The notes beneath the pieces were generated by a model. The model saw only the letters and a program-made list of their open reading frames with translations. It searched no databases and was not told the DNA's origin. A stretch of 25,629 nt of DNA, from contig CAZOEL010000087.1 of the NCBI GenBank assembly GCA_964578835.1, forward strand, positions 1 through 25,629. Direction: 5' to 3'. Source of the stretch: CAZOEL01 sp964578835. GTDB lineage: Bacteria; Desulfobacterota; Syntrophobacteria; Syntrophobacterales; Syntrophobacteraceae. A program made the position numbers and the translations under genes. Below, piece after piece: positions 1 to 6,207 of the stretch (position 1 is its first letter; each line of letters begins with the position of its first letter).

Positions 1-531
1 GGAAAAAGATTCCCGTACACATGGTCATTTTTGAATGAGAACAAATTTACCGTGACCGGCAGGCGATGTGCTGAGGATACCTTCCCACGCATACAGCGCG
101 AAAGGCTGAAAAGCGTCTCCGCCCGTCAAAGCTCCGCCTACTCGGTTACACGCCGAGGAAGCGTAACGAGCCGGCCACACGAGCGTTGAGCAAGAAGGGC
201 GCCACAGGGCCGCGTCAAAAAAATCGTGCTGTGAATGAGCAAAAATATGCAATATGATGCCCCAGAGAGACGATTGCAGAATCTAACTATCAGAATGCGC
301 CTTCCGAGTCAAGCCAATAACAGTTACTATTTATACTGAGGAATCAGATGGATAGAGTGACTGGGAGAATGGGTGAATTATAAAGCGCAGCGAGTTGAGG
401 CTCTTCTACGCACTTTTTGACGTCAGCGAGGCAGGTTTTGCGGGAATCGATGAAGTGTCATAAAGTTGACTATCAATGCATTGACAAAGGTGTCGTTGGA
501 AGGAGATATTGGAGAAGCCCCATGAGCTTGT
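1..531. other. Left-edge non-coding stretch, no gene supported
   Basis: I see no convincing gene here. A 75-codon open frame on the minus strand (25-252) has no recognisable domain, an unlikely composition (many Trp, Cys and Ala in a GC-rich patch) and no clear ribosome binding site, so I leave it out. The stretch is downstream of the minus-strand PilZ gene and shows no hairpin followed by a T-run that would mark a terminator. Confidence 0.5.
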
Positions 532-882
532 TCACGCCTCGTAAACCCGAAGCAAGCGGATCAGGGCTTCGCCCGAAAGGTCGATGAACTGCACTCCGAA
601 CCCGGAGGGATAGAAGCTGATTTGTCCTCGGTTGACCCAGACGATTTCTCCCCGGCATTCGACTGGAGGCAATTCTCTGAAATGAAGCTTGATATTGATG
701 ACGGTTTTGGGGGGAAGAAGCGTATCCGTGATGATAAAAACCCCTTCGGGGCAAATGTCGGAAGTCACGCCGTCAAAGCACAGGCTCTCGCTTTCCCAGG
801 TGATCTGGATGTGCTTTGCGATCCTCCTGGATTGTCGCCTCTCGGCCATGAGCTTTTCTTCGTCCGGATTGTGACGGCTCAC
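532..882 (-). CDS. PilZ domain protein (probable c-di-GMP-binding)
   Basis: A single-domain protein of 116 residues that fits the PilZ family, whose members bind cyclic di-GMP and pass the signal to motility, exopolysaccharide or other partners in the cytoplasm. Seen in the sequence: an N-terminal arginine patch RRQSRR (residues 15-20), followed after the first beta strand by TSDICPEGVFI, which corresponds to the family's (D/N)xSxxG element with Ser replaced by Cys. The C-terminal strand FGVQFIDL is typical. The start is GTG at 882 behind GGAAG; an ATG at 849 (MAERRQ) would also keep the whole domain. It stands alone, with repeats upstream and nothing recognisable downstream, so its output is unknown. 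The Ser-to-Cys change may weaken ligand binding. Family call is fairly sure, ligand binding is inference. Confidence 0.75.
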   Translation of the reverse strand: MSRHNPDEEKLMAERRQSRRIAKHIQITWESESLCFDGVTSDICPEGVFIITDTLLPPKTVINIKLHFRELPPVECRGEIVWVNRGQISFYPSGFGVQFIDLSGEALIRLLRVYEA

Positions 883-1168
883 TTGTGAATGCTTCCTGCA
901 GTGTGGGGTTGTATAAAAATGCCCTCATTATGCCTTTTTGATGGAGTGCCGCCATATTACTGCAATAAGGCTCCTGAGGCCAATGGATTGTGAGGCGAGG
1001 CGCCAACTTATTTTGGCGACCGCAGGGGCCGCGCTTGTTCGTTGGCGGCTCCTGCGCAGAACGGCTTGTTATTCCAGTTGGCCAAGCGGTAGATATCGTA
1101 CGGCGCTTAAGGCAATAGCGTAAAAAACGGCAGGAATTAACATCCCCCTGAATTCCCCTTCAAAGGGG
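883..1168. other. Non-coding leader region between PilZ gene and MITE copy A
   Basis: No gene is supported. Near the right edge lies a small palindrome, arms TCCCCCT at 1143-1149 and AGGGGGA at 1164-1170, which abuts the direct repeat bordering the mobile element. The promoter of the minus-strand PilZ gene should lie in the left part, but I see no convincing -35/-10 pair. Confidence 0.4.
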
Positions 1169-1177
1169 GACTCTATC

Positions 1178-1520
1178 CGAGATGATGAAAATAGGACAAG
1201 GCGGAAGCATCGTCTTCTTCCAGTTCTTGAGCCCCAAAGGGGCGGAATATCATAGCCCAGGGCAACGCCCTGGGTTAGAGACATCACACAACACCCTTCA
1301 AGCCCTGAAGGGGCGGGATAACTCATCGATTGGTTATTGCGCCCCTTCAGGGCTTCACGGGGGATGCTCCCATACCCAGGGCGTTGCCCTGGGCTATGAT
1401 ATTGCGCCCCTTCGGGGCTCGAAGGGCGATGGTGCACAAAAGCCGGAAGGATGATGCACAAAAGCCGGAAGGAGTGATGGTCCATTTCAGGGAATTCCTG
1501 CCCTGATTTTCATCAGCCCA
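1178..1520 (+). mobile_element. MITE-like element, copy A (343 bp)
   Basis: A non-coding element with terminal inverted repeats. The left end contains TGATGAAAATAGGACAAGG (1183-1201) and the right end, read on the other strand, TGATGAAAATCAGGGCAGG. It is bordered by a 9-bp direct repeat GACTCTATC at 1169-1177 and 1521-1529, as expected of a target-site duplication. Inside, 1229-1420 is a nested palindrome in which a left half (GCCCCAAAGGGGC, then AGCCCAGGGCAACGCCCTGG, then an AAGCCCTGAAGGGGCG unit) is mirrored by a right half. Copy A also carries a tandem duplication of a GCACAAAAGCCGGAAG unit (about 1432-1475) that copy B lacks. No transposase is encoded, so movement would have needed an enzyme elsewhere. 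The same element, inverted, sits at 5118-5444. Confidence 0.72.
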
Positions 1521-1606
1521 GACTCTATCTACAACAATTCTCCCCTTGAGGAGGATGAAGGGAGATGTCTGATAGCTCAAAATGAGAACTGCCGCATAAA
1601 AGGCCA

Positions 1607-1636
1607 TTGTGTGGACAAGATCCCACGCAATATATA
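1607..1636 (+). promoter_or_regulatory. Candidate promoter for the hicAB remnant
   Basis: TTGTGT (1607-1612) and TATATA (1631-1636) are spaced 18 bp apart in a locally AT-rich patch directly ahead of the hicA start at 1647. The predicted transcript would begin within a few bases of that ATG, so hicA would be leaderless or translated from another start. Weak evidence, from consensus similarity only. Confidence 0.25.
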
Positions 1637-1646
1637 AATACACACT

Positions 1647-1836
1647 ATGGAAAGCCGACAAATTATGAGAAATACTCAAACAAAATGGATGGTATGAGGC
1701 GGGACAGGCCGGCTCTCATATCCAGTTTCGGCATCCAGGAAGGAAAGGACGCGTTACTGTGCCGCATCCGAATAAAGACATTCCGATTGGGACGCTAAAA
1801 AGTATCGAACGCCAATCCGGCATCAAGTTTGGCTGA
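1647..1836 (+). pseudogene. hicA: hicA toxin (mRNA interferase) broken by a frameshift
   Basis: HicA toxins are small double-stranded-RNA-binding-fold mRNA interferases with one catalytic histidine. The frame ending at TGA 1834-1836 reads ...LKQNGWYEAGQAGSHIQF followed by RHPGRKGRVTVPHPNKD and IPIGTLKSIERQSGIKFG, which is a nearly complete HicA including the GSH catalytic motif and the VPHPNKDIPIGTL signature. The matching N-terminus, MESRQI from ATG 1647, is in another frame. The two join at about 1662-1668 only if one extra base is removed, because the downstream frame has a TGA at 1666-1668 and no ATG, GTG or TTG start before its core. So the gene is inactive unless rescued by frameshifting or a sequencing error is involved. 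It lies 11 bp upstream of hicB, the usual toxin-antitoxin order. Confidence 0.8.
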
Positions 1837-1847
1837 GGAGAGATATC

Positions 1848-2222
1848 ATGGCAAATTACATAGCTGTTGTTCATAAAGACATAGATACCGATTTCGGTGT
1901 TTCATTTCCGGATTTTCCCGGTTGTATCACCGCTGGGCAAACCATTGATGATGCAAAGGAGCTTGCCCGGGAGGCACTGTCGTTCCACATTAAGGGAATG
2001 CTTGAAGATGGCGATCCATTACCCGAACCCTCTAAGCTCGAAGAAATAATGGGTGATGCAGATTATGCGAATGCTGTCGCTTATCTGGTAGTCTCTGTTT
2101 CTGACGTGAGAGGTCGAATTGGCAAAGAGAGCTATGAGAATGTTTGTATCGATCAGAAATCTACCAGTCATTCAGATTTACCTGTTCACAACCTTCAGCT
2201 ATTGCTTTTTCCATCTCATTGA
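1848..2222 (+). pseudogene. hicB: hicB antitoxin, C-terminally truncated and fused to foreign sequence
   Basis: HicB antitoxins bind HicA through a partial RNase H-like fold and normally end in a DNA-binding RHH or HTH domain that represses the operon. Residues 1 to about 88 are a good HicB N-domain: YIAVVHKD, then DFGVSFPDFPGCITAGQTID, then AKELAREALSFHIKGM and DGDPLPEPS. After about 2103-2117 the family pattern stops. The remaining 35-40 codons are simply the antisense of a vapC start and of the 3' end of the opposing vapB gene, so this tail has no homology to HicB and the DNA-binding domain is lost. The start ATG 1848 is preceded by GGAGAG. The ORF stays open to TGA 2220-2222 and could produce a hybrid protein that still has the HicA-binding domain but no autoregulation. 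Confidence 0.75.
2115..2171 (-). pseudogene. vapC-like PIN toxin, 5' fragment only
   Basis: On the minus strand an ATG (2171-2169) overlaps the stop codon region of the vapB-like gene and reads MTGRFLIDTNILIALFANS, the classic first beta strand of PIN-domain ribonucleases. The Asp in LIDTN is the first metal-binding residue of the active site. Homology ends at about 2115, where the sequence becomes the antisense of hicB codons. The rest of the nuclease, including the other three or four acidic residues, is absent. The overlap of the toxin start with the antitoxin stop (ATGACTGGTAG) is the normal translational coupling of vapBC operons, so this was once a complete module. Confidence 0.78.
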
Positions 2223-2391
2223 GATCTTCTAGAACAATGGCGCCTGCAAATTTCAATAACTCCCTTCCCGGCGTCCCCGAAGGCTTCTCTTCCGCCAAGG
2301 CTCGTACAAAAGCTAAAACCCGCATCTGTTGCTCGGAGCTTAGCTTGTGAAGATGAGAAGTGATCTCTTGTTCAAATGACGGATTCGCCAT
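2161..2391 (-). CDS. VapB-like antitoxin, now without its toxin
   Basis: A 76-residue protein. It has a helical start with EQEITSHLHKLSSEQQMRVL and FVRALAEE, and a C-terminal toxin-binding tail (GTPGRELLKFAGAI, then EKAIAEGCEQVNLNDW). This pattern is common in small antitoxins encoded just upstream of PIN-domain VapC toxins. The ATG at 2391 is preceded by AGGAG at a 9-bp distance. The gene looks intact, but the vapC gene that should follow is cut after about 19 codons, leaving the antitoxin as an orphan. It converges on the truncated hicB and overlaps that reading frame by 62 bp. It might still act as an anti-addiction protein against a VapC elsewhere; that is inference. Confidence 0.72.
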   Translation of the reverse strand: MANPSFEQEITSHLHKLSSEQQMRVLAFVRALAEEKPSGTPGRELLKFAGAIVLEDLNEMEKAIAEGCEQVNLNDW

Positions 2392-2440
2392 ATGTAACTA
2401 CTCCTTCATTTCTTTGGGTTTAGCAGGCGTCTCGATCAAT

Positions 2441-2469
2441 CTCGTTCCCAAGCTCGGCTTGGGAACGAG
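2441..2469. repeat. 13-bp perfect palindrome downstream of the redox cluster
   Basis: CTCGTTCCCAAGC (2441-2453) and GCTTGGGAACGAG (2457-2469) form a perfect stem with a 3-base loop, 10 bp past the stop codon of the minus-strand cluster. No T-run follows on the minus strand, so it is either a weak terminator/mRNA stabiliser or one of the dispersed palindromic repeats of this genome. Confidence 0.6.
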
Positions 2470-2479
2470 GAGCGAACTA

Positions 2480-4810
2480 CTAGCCCATCGGCTCGTTTTC
2501 CACGAGGTTCCAGATCCCGCAGGGGCAGGCTCCTCCGCAGAATCCACAGCCTATGCAGCGCTCGGGGTCCACTGCCATTTCAAAATCTCCCTGGCCTTTG
2601 TCGCGTCTGGAGATGGCGGCCTGCGGGCAGATCGTGACGCAGAGTCCGCAGTCTCGGCAGGCGCCGCAGGAAGAGCAATTCGAGGCGCATTGCTCGAGGT
2701 TATCGAACGCCATGAGGCGCGGGTCGAAGTATTCGAGCTTGATACGGGAGTAGGGGGCGGCCAGAGGCTTTTTCCGCAGCGGCTGTTTGCCCGCGAGCAT
2801 ATCGGAGATGGCTTCCGCCGCTTTCCTTCCGGCGCCGATGGCGTCGGTGAGAAGCCCCGGCTTCACCGCATCTCCGATGGCGAAGATCTTTTCATCCGTG
2901 CTCTGGAATGAATCGTTTACCTTGATGTAGCCTCGCTCGGACGCTACGGTATCGGGCAGGAAGTCCAGCTCCGGCATGTCGCCAATGGAGATGATCACGG
3001 TGTCTGCGGGAATCACTTCGCCGGTTGTAAGCTCGAGGCCTTCGTCGGTTACGGCTTTGCTGAAGCATGGCCACCTGAATTTAGCGCCGACCGATTCCGC
3101 ATGCTTTCGCTCGACCCCGAAAGAGAGCGGCTCCTGGATATCTATGAGGGTGATGTCTGTCGCCCCGAGCCTGTGAGCTTCCGTGGCCGCATCGCATCCC
3201 ACGTTGCCGGCTCCGATGATGACGACGCGCTTGCCTACCTGGATTGCATCCTTCTTGCTCAGGCGCAGGAAATCAGGGGCTGGGATGAGCTTCTCATTTC
3301 CCGGAATGGGAATAACCCTGGGCTTCTGGGCGCCAACCGCCACTACGATGTAATCGTAATCGTCTTTTAACCTTCCGAAATCTTCTCGATCGAGGCGCTG
3401 CTGCAGGTGAACTCGCGGAATGGCTTTCTCGATCCGCTCGAGCTCGGCGTCGAGCACCTGGTCCGGGATGCGCGTTTTCGGGATGAGAGAGGAGATTTTT
3501 CCTCCAAGCTCTTTTTGCATATCGTAGACAACGGCCTCGTGGCCCTGCCGCCTGAGCTGCCAGGCGACGGACAAGCCGGCCGGACCACCGCCGATGACGG
3601 CCACGCGTTTGCCGGAAAGAGGCGGAAGCTCGGGAAGCTTTGCGGAAAGGCTCGCCTTTCCGAGGAGGCCCACATCGATGGGGGGCATGTTCGCCGTCTG
3701 CCTCGTGCATCCCTGCATGCAGAGATTCGGGCAAAGATAGCCGCAAACCACGGCGGGGAAGGGGGTGTACGCCAGCGCAAGGTCCACCGCCTCGTCCATT
3801 CGGCCTTCGCGAACGAGGCGCCATCGCTCCTGGACGGGAATGCCCGTGGGGCAGCTGGACTCGCAGGGAGCGATGTACTTGCGATTCTCCCATACGGGGA
3901 TGTACCTGCGCAGTTCGCCGGTGGTGATGAGCGGGACAGGGGCGCGATCGAGATCGGTCAGATCGCCGATAAGGCCGCCGAGGCCAAGCTCCCGGTCCCA
4001 GACCTCATCGTGAAAGGCCTTCATGGCAAGTCTCGGGCGGGTGATCTTCTCGTGGGGCTGGCGCGCGGCGAGAAGCTGCCATTGTTCTCTTTTGGCAAGC
4101 TCGTCGAGAAGCTCCGGTCTGCCGATGGACTGGAGGTAGTCGTCGAGATTTTCCTTGAGCCACCGCCAGTCGTCATCGCTTATCGGAACAAGTTTGGCGT
4201 CGGCTTGGCTAAAGCCCTTGTGAGGGCCGCGAAAATAGATCCTGCCCCCAACCATTCCGACGCAGGGACGATAACCGAGAACATTTCCGGCATTCTGAGG
4301 CTCGTGACCGCAGATGACGGCGATCCCGCCCGCCATGAACTCCGCAAAGTAGTCTCCGACCGAGCCCAGCACCCAGAGCTCGGGAGCGGCGAAGCGAGGA
4401 TTTTGTTTGGTCATGGTCATGCCGCGGGAGCCGATGTTTCCCCCGATAAAAACCTTCCCTTGCGCCATGGCGTTGGCGGTTCCGTTCGCCGCATTGCCAT
4501 GAACGACGATTTCAGCGCCGGCGTTTAGCCAGCCGACGTCGTCCGAGGCCGGGCCGTTGAGCTCGATTCTGGTGTTGGGGAACCCCATGGAGCCCACGCG
4601 CTGTCCCGGCGAGCCGCTGATCGCGACGCGAACGGTCTCGTTGCCGGCCTTCCACAATCGACCGCCGATGCCATGTTGTCCGAAGGCCTCTACTTCCACA
4701 TACCGATATCCATCGGCAATGGCTTGCTGAATACGCTCTTCCATGATTCGGGATTCCAGCCTGTGGCCGTTTTCCATCCCCGAGATCCGATAAATTTTTA
4801 GCTCATCCAT
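2480..4810 (-). CDS. GXGXG-GltD-ferredoxin fusion oxidoreductase (glutamate synthase-like)
   Basis: A 776-residue three-part fusion. Residues about 1-240 are the right-handed beta-helix GXGXG domain that normally forms the C-terminus of GltB or a FwdC-like subunit (repeats around residues 104-193: HGNAANG, GGNIGSRG, GSVGDYFAEFMAGG, GMVGGRIYFRG). Residues about 300-680 are a GltD-type FAD/NAD(P)H oxidoreductase: N-terminal cluster cysteines C316, C320, C356, C360, C364, C368; FAD Rossmann GGGPAG (407-412); NAD(P)H Rossmann GAGNVG (533-538); FAD motif IGD (645-647). Residues about 705-765 form a two-cluster ferredoxin with at least 12 Cys. The expected role is to feed NAD(P)H electrons through FAD and iron-sulfur clusters to an FMN synthase subunit. 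The GXGXG domain at the N-terminus of GltD is unlike the bacterial GltB/GltD split. The ATG at 4810 has GGAGA 7 bp upstream. A 1.4-kb repeat-filled gap separates it from the next gene upstream. Confidence 0.85.
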   Translation of the reverse strand: MDELKIYRISGMENGHRLESRIMEERIQQAIADGYRYVEVEAFGQHGIGGRLWKAGNETVRVAISGSPGQRVGSMGFPNTRIELNGPASDDVGWLNAGAEIVVHGNAANGTANAMAQGKVFIGGNIGSRGMTMTKQNPRFAAPELWVLGSVGDYFAEFMAGGIAVICGHEPQNAGNVLGYRPCVGMVGGRIYFRGPHKGFSQADAKLVPISDDDWRWLKENLDDYLQSIGRPELLDELAKREQWQLLAARQPHEKITRPRLAMKAFHDEVWDRELGLGGLIGDLTDLDRAPVPLITTGELRRYIPVWENRKYIAPCESSCPTGIPVQERWRLVREGRMDEAVDLALAYTPFPAVVCGYLCPNLCMQGCTRQTANMPPIDVGLLGKASLSAKLPELPPLSGKRVAVIGGGPAGLSVAWQLRRQGHEAVVYDMQKELGGKISSLIPKTRIPDQVLDAELERIEKAIPRVHLQQRLDREDFGRLKDDYDYIVVAVGAQKPRVIPIPGNEKLIPAPDFLRLSKKDAIQVGKRVVIIGAGNVGCDAATEAHRLGATDITLIDIQEPLSFGVERKHAESVGAKFRWPCFSKAVTDEGLELTTGEVIPADTVIISIGDMPELDFLPDTVASERGYIKVNDSFQSTDEKIFAIGDAVKPGLLTDAIGAGRKAAEAISDMLAGKQPLRKKPLAAPYSRIKLEYFDPRLMAFDNLEQCASNCSSCGACRDCGLCVTICPQAAISRRDKGQGDFEMAVDPERCIGCGFCGGACPCGIWNLVENEPMG

Positions 4811-4916
4811 GTAAATATCTCCAATAACCTCGGCTTTCTTATATTGAGCGCCTGATGAACAGGAGCGACTTTATTTCATTCCCCTCACCCTGAGGGTGGG
4901 GGTAGTGTGACGGGAA

Positions 4917-5012
4917 ACCTCTTTGAGAGGATACTTCCCTCACCCCGACCCTCTCCCTGAGGGAGAGGGGGCCCGCACCCACCGGAAGAGACGGTGTTGA
5001 CGGCCCGCTAGC
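4917..5012 (+). repeat. Dispersed ~95-bp hairpin-core element, copy R1
   Basis: Contains CCCTCTCCCTGAGGGAGAGG in its middle, preceded by ATACTTCCCTCACCCCGA and followed by GGCCCGCACCCACCGGAAG and TTGACGGCCCGCTAGC. About 90 percent of it matches 17198-17295 by eye, and 5895-5985 matches in reverse orientation with more changes. It ends at GCTAGC, itself a palindrome. Confidence 0.7.
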
Positions 5013-5117
5013 AGCGCCTGTGAGCTCACCGTCGCCCCGGCGAAAGCCGGGGTTCAGAAATTGCACAGAACCTCTGGCTTCCGGCTTCCGCCGGAAGGAC
5101 GATAAGTGGCCTACTCT

Positions 5118-5444
5118 GGCCTGATGAAAATCAGGGCAGGAATTCCCTGAAATGGACCATCACTTTCTTCCGGCTTTTGTGCATCATCTCCCTTCGAGCC
5201 CCAAAGGGGCGCAATATCATAGCCCAGGGCAACGCCCTGGGTATAGGCATCACACAATACCCTTTGAGCCCTGAAGGGGCGGGATAACTCATCAATTGAT
5301 TGTTGCGCCCTTTCAGGGCTTTAACGTTCAATGGGATGCACCCATACCCAGGGCGTTGCCCTGGGCTATGATGTTGCGCCCCTTTGGGGCTCAAGAACTG
5401 GAAGAAGACGATGGCTTCCGCCTTGTCCTACTTTCATCATCCCA
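5118..5444 (-). mobile_element. MITE-like element, copy B (327 bp, inverted)
   Basis: The reverse complement of copy A. Read on the plus strand, the left end contains TGATGAAAATCAGGGCAGG (5122-5140) and the right end finishes with CTTTCATCATCCCA (5431-5444). A 10-bp direct repeat GGCCTACTCT borders it at 5108-5117 and 5445-5454. This differs from the GACTCTATC repeat of copy A, so the two copies appear to be independent insertions and not a segmental duplication. The internal nested palindrome (about 5199-5397) uses the same units as copy A, and the single GCACAAAAGCCGGAAG unit accounts for most of the length difference. No coding capacity is seen. Confidence 0.72.
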
Positions 5445-5605
5445 GGCCTACTCTATGCACACATCTTTGCCGATGTAGCAAAGCCACCGATTTAGGGGGG
5501 CAGCCGGGGCAACTTGTTGCCCGGGTGCGAAGCCCAAGAGGCTCGACCAGGACTCTGCCCGGTCGCCTTAGGCAACTCCCAAGAATTAACCTACCGGTGG
5601 CCATC

Positions 5606-5667
5606 TTTGTAGGAGCGGCTTCCAGCCGCGACCAGCGCATGTCGCGGCTGGAAGCCGCTCCTACAAA
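5606..5667. repeat. 27-bp perfect palindrome (REP-like)
   Basis: The left arm 5606-5632 begins TTTGTAGGAGCGGCTTCC, and the right arm 5641-5667 is its perfect reverse complement, around the 8-base loop CAGCGCAT. TAGGAGCGGCTTCCAGCCGCG-type sequences are known dispersed palindromes in several Proteobacteria. Only this copy is seen in the window. Confidence 0.8.
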
Positions 5668-5745
5668 AAGGATAGCCGCGAACATGTATGTTGTTGCCCT
5701 GGTAGGCTATTAGTTGTGAGTTGCCATTATTCCTCTTGCCCTTCG

Positions 5746-5771
5746 GGCGCGGGCAACTCGTTGCCCGCGCC
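5746..5771. repeat. 11-bp palindrome with CTCG loop
   Basis: GGCGCGGGCAA (5746-5756) and TTGCCCGCGCC (5761-5771) pair perfectly. A shorter relative, GGGCAACTTGTTGCCC, occurs at about 5507-5522, so this is probably another small dispersed palindrome. Confidence 0.6.
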
Positions 5772-5894
5772 ACCCCGGATCCATAAGATCCTCTAATCCT
5801 CTACTACTCTATATCTCACGAGAGGTGCGCATAGAGTAGCTCTCTGAGGGAGAAAAGCTCATCTCTCCAAGCGAAGATATGGCCAAGGGGCAGT

Positions 5895-5985
5895 CCTGGT
5901 CGTTCGTCAATATCGTTCCTTCTAGTGGGGGCGGGCCCCCTCTCCCTCAGGGAGAGGGTCGGGGTGAGGGAAGTATTCTTTTGAA
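5895..5985 (-). repeat. Dispersed ~95-bp hairpin-core element, copy R2 (inverted)
   Basis: Reading the minus strand gives TACTTCCCTCACCCCGACC, the CTCTCCCTGAGGGAGAGG core, GGGCCCGCCCCCACTAGAAG and then GATATTGACGAACGACC, which follows R1 base by base with scattered changes. It is therefore the same element in opposite orientation, more diverged at its CTAGC end. Confidence 0.6.
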
Positions 5986-6072
5986 AGTGATTTTCCCTCA
6001 CCAGCCCTCTCCCTCAATACCACACCGCTGAATTAATCCACCAAAGCCTGCGCGGGCGCCTTCTCGAGCGTC

Positions 6073-6140
6073 ATTCCGGCAGTCTTCAAGCCGGAATCCA
6101 GTTTCGAAAGCTCTTCTGGACCCCGGCCTTCGCCGGGTTG
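6073..6140. repeat. REP-like hairpins (ATTCCGGC and CCCCGGC types)
   Basis: ATTCCGGC (6073-6080) pairs with GCCGGAAT (6090-6097), and GACCCCGGCCTTCGCCGGG forms a second hairpin at about 6119-6137. The second resembles 5035-5052. Such units are common intergenic repeats downstream of genes; here they sit between the stop codon of the FMN subunit gene and the repeat-filled gap. Confidence 0.5.
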
Positions 6141-6207
6141 ACGACGACGATAATCGTTGACTTCGAGGCTGCTCATTGATTCCATGAGACAGCCAGAAAG
6201 TCGTCCT

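Larger units (their letters stand above)
4811..6207. other. 1.4-kb repeat-filled gap inside the redox cluster
   Basis: No gene is supported. The gap is a patchwork of unrelated repeats listed separately: a hairpin-core element (4917-5012), a CCCCGGC/GCCGGGG hairpin (5035-5052), MITE copy B (5118-5444), a 27-bp perfect palindrome (5606-5667), an 11-bp palindrome (5746-5771), an inverted hairpin-core element (5895-5985) and REP-like hairpins (6073-6140). Because so much of it is repeats, I could not assign a promoter for the downstream oxidoreductase gene. Confidence 0.65.

Noticed and set aside
1229..1420. CRISPR array
   Set aside because: The repeats are mirrored palindromes with no regular spacers of similar length and no cas genes nearby.
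1182..1454. Open frames inside the MITE copies and array C
   Set aside because: They translate palindromic repeats (recurring PKGAEYHSPGQRPG) in both orientations and change frame between copies, so they are not coding.
3407..4528. 373-codon plus-strand frame
   Set aside because: Antisense of the GXGXG-GltD fusion gene; no motif seen.
4938..4985. GGGAGAGGG hairpins as intrinsic terminators
   Set aside because: No T-run follows on either strand, and the same sequence recurs inside a longer conserved element, so it is better called a dispersed repeat.
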